Source: Ignavibacteriota bacterium
GTDB lineage: Bacteria > Bacteroidota > Ignavibacteria > Tepidaquicellales > OLB5
Length of the DNA: 46,160 nucleotides
Reading direction: 5' to 3'
Assembly: GCA_003820375.1 (NCBI GenBank)
Contig: RPQH01000029.1
Location: 1-46,160, forward strand
The notes under the pieces are model-generated. The model was not told where the DNA came from. It searched no databases and saw only the letters and a program-made list of their open reading frames with translations. The translations under genes were made by a program, and so were the position numbers. Below are positions 25,259 through 32,813 of this stretch, one piece after another (positions within the stretch are counted from its first letter, which is position 1; each line of letters starts with the position of its first letter).

Positions 25259-25539
25259 ATATACTCCACTACCGTTAAGGAGCCCTAGCCGGAATTAAAG
25301 CATATGATATTAAAGGCAGGTTGACTTCAAACAGATACCTTTTGATATTTATAAATACATTAAAGAAGGTATATGTTACGCGGGAAGGGAATTTAGCTAA
25401 AACCGAGAACAAAAGATGGTGACTGTTTAATATCTAAACACATTTTAAAAACTTCTTCCAAAATATTGTCAAATTTTTATACATTGAAATTTCAAGTATT
25501 GTTGGATATTATTGAATAATTGAAAGGTCGGCTTCCAGT
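25259..25539 (+). other. 281-base gap upstream of the heme-sensor kinase
   Basis: No gene is seen. It contains the second GATACC-type element (25335-25372). The stretch 25270-25430 has GC-richer blocks such as GGAGCCCTAGCCGG and GCGGGAAGGGAA that stand out from the AT-rich surroundings and may be structured RNA. No known riboswitch consensus and no sigma-54 GG-N10-GC match was found. Confidence 0.4.
25335..25372. repeat. ATACCTT...AAGGTAT element, copy 2
   Basis: ATACCTT (25335-25341) and AAGGTAT (25366-25372) flank the same 12-base palindrome TATTTATAAATA (25346-25357) as copy 1 at 23130-23175. The two copies bracket the pair of GcvH-like genes. Confidence 0.4.
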
Positions 25540-27117
25540 GTGAAAGCTAGAATATACAATAAACTCAGTATCAAGCTCGTCATAATTACCTCTCTGGTTT
25601 TAATTACAGCGTTATCTATACATACTTATCTGACAATCCGTTTTTTTGAAGAAAATCTGATAAACATTTCAAAGGAAGGAGCATATGCTACCAGCGACAT
25701 AATAAAACGCTCGACTAGGTACAGCATGCTTTTAAACAGACGCGAAGATTTAACTCAAACAACAAAAACAATTGGCAATGAACCCGGGATTAAGAAAGTC
25801 CGTATATATAATAAAACGGGTGTTATTGCATATTCAAGTGATTCCACCGAAATAGGAAAGATAATAGATAAAAGCTCCGATGCCTGCATCGGGTGTCATA
25901 ACACACCTAATTCTAAACCAAGAGTAAATGCACCTGATACAAGATTGTTCATGATGGAAAATGAAAGGGTTCTTGGGTTGATAAATCCGATAAAAAATGA
26001 ATCCGACTGTTACACTGCAAGCTGCCATGCTCATAAGAGCACTGAAGAATTAGTTGGAGTGTTAGATGTATTAGTTTCAATGAAAAGCGCTGATGAAACA
26101 ATTGCAACTGCAACAAAAAACATTATTTTTAATTCTGTAATTATCACTGCTCTGATTTCCGCTTTAAGCGGAATATTTATTTTCCTCCTGGTTAACAAGC
26201 CGTTAAATAAGTTTAAAAAAGCAATTGAAGAGCTGGGTAAAGGAAATCTAAATTACAGGGTACATATAAAAAACAAGAATGAATTCGGTATAATAGCATA
26301 TCAGTTCAATGATATGTCAAAAAAGCTTTCGCTGGCTTACCGGGAAATAAAAGACTGGTCTGAAACTCTGAATGAAAAAGTAGAAGTAAAGACACAGGAA
26401 TTAAAAAATATTTACGATCAGATCGTTCAGATTGAAAAGCTTACATCACTCGGGAAACTCTCAGCTACAGTAGCTCATGAACTTAATAATCCCCTGGAAG
26501 GAATTCTTACATTCAGCAGATTAATTACAAAGAAACTGGCAAGAGAAAATAATGATGAACACATAAAGTTAATTCAATACGCAAAGATGATATCGGATGA
26601 AGCATCTAGGTGCGGGAAAATTGTGAAAGACCTGCTTTTATTTTCACATTCCGACACCGAGGAATTTATTACTTCGGACCTGATATGCCTGCTTGATAAA
26701 AGCATTTCATTAATAAATCATCATTTTGAAATTAATAATATAAAGCTTGAAAAGATATTTGATACAAATGAATTAATCATAAAATGTAATCCTCAGAAAA
26801 TTCAGCAAATGATGATTTCAATATTGATAAATGCTATTGAATCCATGAGCGGAAGAAATGAGGGAAAAATAACTATTAAGCTGACAAAAGAAGATAAGAA
26901 AGCAATAATACGGATATCAGATACCGGATTTGGAATTTCGGAAAAAGACCTGCCTTATATATTCGAACCTTTTTACACTACAAAAGAAATGGCAAAAGGT
27001 ACAGGCTTAGGTTTATCAATTGTATATGGTATTGTTAATCAACATAAAGGAAAAATTGAAGTAGAAGAGACCTCAATTTTAGGAACGACTTTTAAAATAA
27101 GTCTTCCGATAAATTAA
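25540..27117 (+). CDS. sensor histidine kinase with periplasmic c-type heme motifs
   Basis: The 525-residue protein from a GTG start has helix 1 (about 12-30), a periplasmic domain of about 155 residues, helix 2 (about 187-210), HAMP (about 212-268), a coiled linker, HisKA with H313 ('ATVAHELNNPLEG') and HATPase ('DTGFGISEKDL', 'GTGLGLSIV'). The periplasmic domain holds C116-I-G-C119-H120 and C157-Y-T-A-S-C162-H163, a CxxCH and a CX4CH heme-binding motif. Covalent heme in a kinase sensor domain would let it read redox state or a gas. The sigma-54 response regulator starts 16 bases downstream. Sensing function is inferred; the motifs are directly visible. Confidence 0.9.
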   Translation: MKARIYNKLSIKLVIITSLVLITALSIHTYLTIRFFEENLINISKEGAYATSDIIKRSTRYSMLLNRREDLTQTTKTIGNEPGIKKVRIYNKTGVIAYSSDSTEIGKIIDKSSDACIGCHNTPNSKPRVNAPDTRLFMMENERVLGLINPIKNESDCYTASCHAHKSTEELVGVLDVLVSMKSADETIATATKNIIFNSVIITALISALSGIFIFLLVNKPLNKFKKAIEELGKGNLNYRVHIKNKNEFGIIAYQFNDMSKKLSLAYREIKDWSETLNEKVEVKTQELKNIYDQIVQIEKLTSLGKLSATVAHELNNPLEGILTFSRLITKKLARENNDEHIKLIQYAKMISDEASRCGKIVKDLLLFSHSDTEEFITSDLICLLDKSISLINHHFEINNIKLEKIFDTNELIIKCNPQKIQQMMISILINAIESMSGRNEGKITIKLTKEDKKAIIRISDTGFGISEKDLPYIFEPFYTTKEMAKGTGLGLSIVYGIVNQHKGKIEVEETSILGTTFKISLPIN

Positions 27118-27133
27118 AAAAATAATTCAGAGA

Positions 27134-28483
27134 ATGAAACAAGCACATAAAATACTCGTTGTAGATGATGAAAAAATAGTAAGAGAATCGTTATTCCACT
27201 GGTTTGAAGATGAAGGGTATTGTGTAGATACTGCAGTGGATGCACTTGATGCACTAAAGCAATTTGACAAAGGGAAATATGACCTGATTCTTCTTGATAT
27301 GAAGATGCCCGGAATGAGCGGACTGGAACTGTTAACAAAAATAAAAGAAATTGATAAAGACAGTATTGTAATTCTTATAACTGCATTTGCTTCAGTCCCT
27401 ACAGCTATACAGGCATTAAAAGAAGGAGCATATGATTATGTTACCAAACCTGTTGACCCTGATGAACTTAACAATCTTGTGAAAAATGCAATTGAGCAAA
27501 AATCTTTGAAAGATGAAAATTACCTGTTAAAAGATAAGATTGAACAAATGATTATCCCTGAAAACCTGATAGGTGAAAGTGATGAGATGCGTAAAATTTT
27601 TGAACTTATCAATACAGTTGCTCCGACCGATACAACTGTAATGATAAGAGGAGAAAGCGGTACCGGGAAGGAACTTGTTGCCAAAGCAATTCACTTAAAC
27701 TCAAAACGAAAATATTTTCCGATTGTAACTGTAAACTGCGGTGCAATTGCCGAGTCACTTCTTGAAAGCGAATTTTTCGGGCATGAAAGAGGAGCTTTCA
27801 CAGGAGCAAATTACAGGAGGAAGGGTAAGTTTGAGATGGCAAATGAGGGAACGATTTTTCTTGATGAAATCGGCACTATATCCCCAAAAATTCAAGTTGA
27901 ATTACTGAGGATAATAGAGTCAAAAACTTTCACCCGGGTCGGAGGTAATGAGACAATAAAAAGCAATTTCAGAGTAATAGCTGCTACTAATGAAGCCCTG
28001 GAAGAACTTGTTAAGCAAGGAAAATTCCGGGAAGATTTATATTACAGACTGAATGTTTTTTCCATATTTATTCCGCCGCTCAGGGAAAGACGAAAAGACA
28101 TTAAGCCGCTTGCATATCATTTTTTGAGTAAATTCAATTCAGCAATGAACAAAAATGTTACTAAGATTTCAGATGTTGCCATGAATTTTTTATTTGATTA
28201 TGAATGGAAAGGTAATGTCAGAGAGCTGGAAAATGCAATTGAGCGTGCAGTAGTAGTTGGGAAGGGTGATACAATTGAGCTGGAAGACCTTCCGTTTTAT
28301 TCAAAGAATACAAATGAGCCGGAGCCTGAGATATCAACTTTATCAGATTTAGAAAAAAGATATATTGAAAAAACATTAAATCAAAATAACTGGAATATAA
28401 ACAAATGCGCGGGCATACTCGGCATCGAACGGGCGACGCTTTACAATAAAATCAGTAAATACGGATTGAAAAAAAGTATTTAG
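27134..28483 (+). CDS. sigma-54-dependent response regulator (NtrC family)
   Basis: The 449-residue protein has a receiver domain with D55 ('ILLDMKMPG'), a AAA+ domain with 'GESGTGKE', 'GAFTGA' and 'FLDEIGT', and a Fis-type helix-turn-helix ('INKCAGILGIERATLYNKI'). It is encoded immediately after the heme-motif kinase and is its probable partner. The sigma-54 promoter at 23834-23850, heading the same gene run, is the likely target, which would make the system self-amplifying. It is clearly distinct from the regulator at 18989-20335. Confidence 0.95.
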   Translation: MKQAHKILVVDDEKIVRESLFHWFEDEGYCVDTAVDALDALKQFDKGKYDLILLDMKMPGMSGLELLTKIKEIDKDSIVILITAFASVPTAIQALKEGAYDYVTKPVDPDELNNLVKNAIEQKSLKDENYLLKDKIEQMIIPENLIGESDEMRKIFELINTVAPTDTTVMIRGESGTGKELVAKAIHLNSKRKYFPIVTVNCGAIAESLLESEFFGHERGAFTGANYRRKGKFEMANEGTIFLDEIGTISPKIQVELLRIIESKTFTRVGGNETIKSNFRVIAATNEALEELVKQGKFREDLYYRLNVFSIFIPPLRERRKDIKPLAYHFLSKFNSAMNKNVTKISDVAMNFLFDYEWKGNVRELENAIERAVVVGKGDTIELEDLPFYSKNTNEPEPEISTLSDLEKRYIEKTLNQNNWNINKCAGILGIERATLYNKISKYGLKKSI

Positions 28484-28488
28484 ATCAA

Positions 28489-29019
28489 ATGAATTTATAC
28501 TTAGCTCCTGTTGTTATTTCAAACACACAATTAATTGACAGAATAATGGAAACACTTCAGCATACATTTAAAACTTATGTCAATAAGATTTCCCTGTCAA
28601 TTGATACCGATTCGCTGTATTCATACGAAAGGAAGCAATATTTTTCCACCGGTTTTATAGAACAATCAGCAGCACAAACCACACATTTCAACGGTAAAAT
28701 CATTATGATTACGGAGCTGGATATTTATGTTCCGGTTTTGACATTTCTTTTCGGAGAAGCCCAATTAAAAGGAAAACATTCAATTATATCTGTTTGCAGA
28801 CTGCACGAGGAATTTTACTCAGGCGTAACAAACAATGAGCTTTTGTACGAGCGGGCTATTAAAGAAGTGTATCATGAGCTGGGGCATAACTTTGGCTTAA
28901 TCCATTGCAATGACTGGGATTGTGTAATGCATTCATCCAACAGCATAGAAGAAGTTGATTTAAAAGGAAACACCTATTGCAGGAATTGCTTTGGTTTATT
29001 AAGTAAAAGCCTGCTGTAA
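28489..29019 (+). CDS. archaemetzincin-type zinc protease
   Basis: The 176-residue protein has no signal or membrane segment and carries the metzincin site 'HELGHNFGLIHC' with the archaemetzincin extension 'NDWDCVM' and, 16 residues on, 'CRNC'. This is the HExxHxxGxxHC-x4-C-x-M-(about 16)-CxxC pattern: three His bind catalytic zinc and four Cys bind a second zinc. Length is typical for prokaryotic members. It starts 5 bases after the response-regulator stop, so it belongs to the regulatory operon, an unusual setting. It may process a component of the redox system; that is inference. Confidence 0.9.
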   Translation: MNLYLAPVVISNTQLIDRIMETLQHTFKTYVNKISLSIDTDSLYSYERKQYFSTGFIEQSAAQTTHFNGKIIMITELDIYVPVLTFLFGEAQLKGKHSIISVCRLHEEFYSGVTNNELLYERAIKEVYHELGHNFGLIHCNDWDCVMHSSNSIEEVDLKGNTYCRNCFGLLSKSLL

Positions 29020-29316
29020 AGAAAATATTCTTAAGGAAATGTGACGCAATAATATATAGCGTTAACCTGATCCGGAATATTGTTAATTTGGAAGTATCAA
29101 AACTATATATATCATGTATTGTAATCTATTAAGTTTTGTTGTAAAAAGTCTACGACATTTACCTTGCCTTAAACAATTTATACTCTCACTAAATTTATTA
29201 ATTAATTTAAAAGCTTTGAAAAAAATATACCAATATTATTTATTCGGGTAGTAAAAGATGAAGTTTTACAATCCCTTTAATCAAGCAAACAACTTTCATC
29301 AAAAAGAAAGAAATAT
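29020..29316 (+). other. 297-base gap upstream of the ferredoxin-NrfD-cytochrome genes
   Basis: The sequence is AT-rich and non-coding. No exact sigma-54 GG-N10-GC match was found; AAGGAAATGTGACGCAA (29034-29050) has GG-N9-GC, one base short of the usual spacing. No terminator hairpin is obvious. Promoter type is undecided. Confidence 0.35.
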
Positions 29317-30255
29317 ATGAAAAACCTGAATAGAAGAAATTTTTTAAAAACAGCTGCTGCTGCAGGGCTTGCAATCAGTGCACTGGATTCAAAAACCGTC
29401 AAAGGGGCAGATAAAACTCTTTCGGAAGACAGAATCGGAATGCTGATTGATACTGCCAATTGTGTAGGATGCCGTCATTGTGAATGGGCATGCCGTGTTG
29501 CACATAATCTTCCAACTAATGATCTTGATACTTATTCTAATACTGAGGTTTTTAAAGAATACAGACGGCCTGACAGTCATTCTTTAACTGTGATAAATGA
29601 ATTTGAAAATGAAAAAAATCCTCTTTTGCCAATCCATGTAAAAACTCAATGTATGCATTGCGAACGCCCTGCCTGCGTATCAGCATGTATTGTAGGTGCA
29701 TTTACAAAACATCCGGATGGTACAGTAACCTGGGATACTGATAAGTGTATTGGCTGCCGTTATTGTATGGTTGCATGCCAATTCCAAATCCCGACTTTTG
29801 ATTATGATAAAGCAATAGACCCGCAAATCAGAAAGTGTGATCTTTGTTTTGACAGGCGAAAGAGCGGAAAGGTACCGGCATGTGTTGACATTTGTCCTAA
29901 TGAAGCAATAATATACGGTAAAAGAAGTGACCTTTTAAAGATTGCAAAGGACAGAATAAAAAGAAAACCCGATGTTTATATAAAACATATATACGGAGAA
30001 TATGAGGTTGGCGGTACTTCTGTATTGTATATCGCCGGTAAAAACTTCACCGAGCTTAAAATGCCGCCGTTGGGTACAAATCCTGCACCCGGTATATCTG
30101 AATCAATTCAGCATGGCGTATTTGCTTATTTCGTACCACCTGTCACATTATATGCCCTGCTGGGACTTATAATGTGGATAACAAAGAGGGGCAAGGTAGA
30201 TGAGTTAAAAGAAAATAATGACATCCAAGAGGACGAGAAAGGAGAGAATTCATGA
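29317..30255 (+). CDS. Tat-exported four-cluster ferredoxin subunit (HybA/DsrO-like)
   Basis: The 312-residue protein begins with a twin-arginine signal ('NRRNFLKTAAAAGLAIS'). Four Cys groups for [4Fe-4S] clusters follow: 'CVGCRHCEWAC', 'CMHCERPACVSAC', 'CIGCRYCMVAC', and 'CDLC' with 'CVDICP'. The C-terminus has a membrane helix (about 262-285, 'VFAYFVPPVTLYALLGLIMW'), as in HybA. It would sit in the periplasm, attached to the membrane, passing electrons between the NrfD-like protein (4-base overlap downstream) and the multiheme cytochrome. No catalytic molybdopterin subunit is adjacent. Confidence 0.93.
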   Translation: MKNLNRRNFLKTAAAAGLAISALDSKTVKGADKTLSEDRIGMLIDTANCVGCRHCEWACRVAHNLPTNDLDTYSNTEVFKEYRRPDSHSLTVINEFENEKNPLLPIHVKTQCMHCERPACVSACIVGAFTKHPDGTVTWDTDKCIGCRYCMVACQFQIPTFDYDKAIDPQIRKCDLCFDRRKSGKVPACVDICPNEAIIYGKRSDLLKIAKDRIKRKPDVYIKHIYGEYEVGGTSVLYIAGKNFTELKMPPLGTNPAPGISESIQHGVFAYFVPPVTLYALLGLIMWITKRGKVDELKENNDIQEDEKGENS

Positions 30256-31436
30256 ACCCGGCACCTATAAAACATAAATTTATTACACCCGGTGTTATTA
30301 TATTAATTGTTATAGCTTTAAATGGATTAGTATTTTTAGGTTTAAGATTTATATATGGACTTGGAGCGGTTACAAATCTTGATAATTATACTCCATGGGG
30401 TTTATGGATTGGAGTTGATGTTGCGGCAGGTGTTGCTTTAGCGGCAGGAGGTTTTACTTCAGCTGCACTGGGACATGTTATCCACCGTGAGCATTATAAA
30501 GCTATCGTCAGACCTGCTTTGCTAACTGCAATGTTGGGATACACTTTTGTAGCATTTGCCGTTTTTGTTGATATTGGACGGTTCTATTATATATGGCATC
30601 CTCTTATTATGTGGAATGGTAATTCTGCACTGTTTGAAGTGGGTATCTGCGTCATGATTTACGTGTCTGTGCTTTATATTGAATTTCTTCCTATTGTAAC
30701 CGAAAGATTTATTGGCAAAGTTAAATTCCCAAATTTATTTAAGTTTATAAATAAACCTGTTGACCGTTTATTGAGATTTCTTGATAAGAGCTTATCTAAA
30801 ACAATGTTCATATTTATAATAGCGGGAGTGGTTCTTTCAACACTTCACCAATCTTCATTAGGAACTCTAATGGTTATTGCCGGTCACAAAATGCATCCGC
30901 TGTGGCAGACACCTATTCTGCCGCTGTTATTTTTGCTTTCGGCAGTTGCAGTTGGATTTCCAATGATAATCTTTGAATCATTGTTAGCTTCATTCAGCTT
31001 CAAAATGAAGCCGGAAATTAAAATATTATCAGGTCTTGGAAAAATGGCAGCTCCTCTTATCGGCGTATATCTTGCAGCTAAAATTGGTGATCTCTTCATC
31101 CGTGAATCTTTTAAATATATTGTGATTTTTGATGTACCTTCATGGATGTTTATTACTGAAATTGCGATAATGACCAGGGCTTTCTTTATGTTCCTGTCTA
31201 AAAAGACGGTAAATTCACCTTCCAGACTTTTTATTGCTTCATCACTTGTAATAGCAGGAGTGCTTCTTAACCGAATTAATAATTTTATTATTGCTTATAA
31301 TCCATTTAATAATCCTGCTATGTATTATCCGTCTATAGGAGAAATATCGGTTACGTTTGGATGTATTGCTCTGCTTGTAATTGCATACAGGGCAATTGTT
31401 ATGATATTTCCTGTTATAAGCCATGAACAAACATAG
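30252..31436 (+). CDS. NrfD/HybB-type quinone-interacting membrane protein
   Basis: The 394-residue protein has about ten hydrophobic helices and HybB-like motifs: 'NYTPWGLWIGVDVAAGVALAAGG', 'HREHYKAIVRPALLTAMLGY', 'WHPLIMWN' and 'LHQSSLGTLMVIAGHKMHPLW'. Members of this family exchange electrons with the menaquinone pool and hold no cofactor of their own. ATGA overlap couples it to the ferredoxin gene; the multiheme cytochrome follows 50 bases downstream. The three gene types match the membrane modules of complexes such as Hmc or the Cbc4-type complex of Geobacter. Confidence 0.93.
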   Translation: MNPAPIKHKFITPGVIILIVIALNGLVFLGLRFIYGLGAVTNLDNYTPWGLWIGVDVAAGVALAAGGFTSAALGHVIHREHYKAIVRPALLTAMLGYTFVAFAVFVDIGRFYYIWHPLIMWNGNSALFEVGICVMIYVSVLYIEFLPIVTERFIGKVKFPNLFKFINKPVDRLLRFLDKSLSKTMFIFIIAGVVLSTLHQSSLGTLMVIAGHKMHPLWQTPILPLLFLLSAVAVGFPMIIFESLLASFSFKMKPEIKILSGLGKMAAPLIGVYLAAKIGDLFIRESFKYIVIFDVPSWMFITEIAIMTRAFFMFLSKKTVNSPSRLFIASSLVIAGVLLNRINNFIIAYNPFNNPAMYYPSIGEISVTFGCIALLVIAYRAIVMIFPVISHEQT

Positions 31437-31486
31437 TAGTAAATAAAAAAGTATTAGTATAAAATTGTAAATAAGAAAAATTACAG

Positions 31487-32728
31487 ATGAAAAAAGGATT
31501 ATTTATACTTATTCCATTACTCCTGATGGGTTATCTGATAGTAATAACTTTGATACCCCGGCCAAAACCGCAAATGGTGGATGCCGGAAATAAAATTTTA
31601 TATAATCAGAATTTGGAAAGTAATAACCGGGATCAGGAAAGTAAAAATCAGAATGTATCCTCAGACCATATAAAACAATCACTCAATTGTAAATCCTGCC
31701 ACGCTTGTGAATATCCAACAAAAGAAGACCCATGCTTAATTGAATGTCCGCGGCAGGACTTGGCATTGGTTTTTAATACAACTAAGGAAGGTCCGGAAGT
31801 GGTTGTTATTGATGAAATGTCTGAAAATTATTCCGGTGTTGTGTTTTCACACAAATTGCATACACATATGTCGGAAATGTCTGCAGGCTGTACAGACTGC
31901 CACCATTACAATACAACAGGACCGGTTTTAAAATGCAGTAAATGCCATGAAAATACACGTTCGCGCGAAGATGTTTCCGTTCCCGACCTGAAAGCTGCAT
32001 ATCATCGCCAATGTATGAAATGTCATGTTCAATGGAGCCGTGAAAACGGATGCAATACGCAATGTCATTCCCGTAAGAGTCCTGACAGTGATGTGAAGCT
32101 TCAACAATTAATAAAAGAAGTGACAAATAAGACACATCCGTTAAGACCTGAACCGACCAAGATGAGGTGGGAAACAAATTATGAAAAAGGAAAAATTGTA
32201 ACTTTCTTTCATGATGAACATGTTCAATTATTCAAACTAAAATGTGCAGATTGTCATAGCAACGATAACTGTACAAAATGCCACGAATCGAAAACTTCGA
32301 AGGACTTTGGCAAAACCATTCAAATTAAAAAATCGGAAGAGGAACATCATAAATCATGCAGCAGCTGTCATAACATAAATTCATGCCAGAAATGCCATAA
32401 AGAAAGTGAAATGATGCCCTTCAATCATGGCAGGAGTACAGGCTGGAATTTAAAAGCGTATCACAGTAAACTTGCATGCACAAAATGTCATGGTAATACT
32501 GTGCCAATAAAAAAATTGGATAATAATTGCACGTCATGTCATAAGAACTTCACATTGGGTCAATTCGATCATAAAATAACCGGCTTGGTTCTCTCGGAAG
32601 GACATGCTGAAGCAGAATGTAACAGCTGTCATGTAAATAATAACTTTGCAAAAAATCCCGAGTGTTCATCATGTCATGATAAGGATAAATCATATCCGGC
32701 AGATTTACCCGGGAAAAGAGGTAAGTAA
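31487..32728 (+). CDS. periplasmic multiheme c-type cytochrome (12 CxxCH plus one CX3CH)
   Basis: The 413-residue protein has an uncleaved-looking N-terminal anchor (about 4-22). Twelve CxxCH motifs are visible: CKSCH (C68), CTDCH, CSKCH, CMKCH, CADCH, CTKCH, CSSCH, CQKCH, CTKCH, CTSCH, CNSCH and CSSCH. There is also one CX3CH (CNTQCH), which may or may not bind heme. The first motif continues as 'CHACEYPTKEDPCLIECPR', with extra Cys. Many free His between motifs suit bis-His ligation. Together with the ferredoxin and NrfD genes it would connect the quinone pool to periplasmic or extracellular acceptors. A strong terminator follows at 32745-32776. Confidence 0.93.
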   Translation: MKKGLFILIPLLLMGYLIVITLIPRPKPQMVDAGNKILYNQNLESNNRDQESKNQNVSSDHIKQSLNCKSCHACEYPTKEDPCLIECPRQDLALVFNTTKEGPEVVVIDEMSENYSGVVFSHKLHTHMSEMSAGCTDCHHYNTTGPVLKCSKCHENTRSREDVSVPDLKAAYHRQCMKCHVQWSRENGCNTQCHSRKSPDSDVKLQQLIKEVTNKTHPLRPEPTKMRWETNYEKGKIVTFFHDEHVQLFKLKCADCHSNDNCTKCHESKTSKDFGKTIQIKKSEEEHHKSCSSCHNINSCQKCHKESEMMPFNHGRSTGWNLKAYHSKLACTKCHGNTVPIKKLDNNCTSCHKNFTLGQFDHKITGLVLSEGHAEAECNSCHVNNNFAKNPECSSCHDKDKSYPADLPGKRGK

Positions 32729-32744
32729 AAAAAGATAATATATT

Positions 32745-32776
32745 AAAAAAACCTGAATTTGCATTCAGGTTTTTTT
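32745..32776. terminator. bidirectional intrinsic terminator
   Basis: A perfect 14-base inverted repeat (32745-32758 and 32763-32776; core ACCTGAAT/ATTCAGGT) has a 4-base loop, seven A on the left and seven T on the right. It separates the convergent cytochrome gene and the large secreted-protein gene. Confidence 0.92.
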
Positions 32777-32813
32777 GTTGGAGTAGATGCTTTAGATTTT
32801 ATAGAATCAATAA

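Noticed and set aside
25270..25430. Possible cyclic-di-GMP or other riboswitch before the heme-sensor kinase
   Set aside because: GC-richer blocks are present but no known riboswitch core could be matched by eye.
29034..29050. GG...GC pattern as a sigma-54 promoter for the ferredoxin gene
   Set aside because: Spacing is 9 bases instead of 10 and the flanking consensus is poor.
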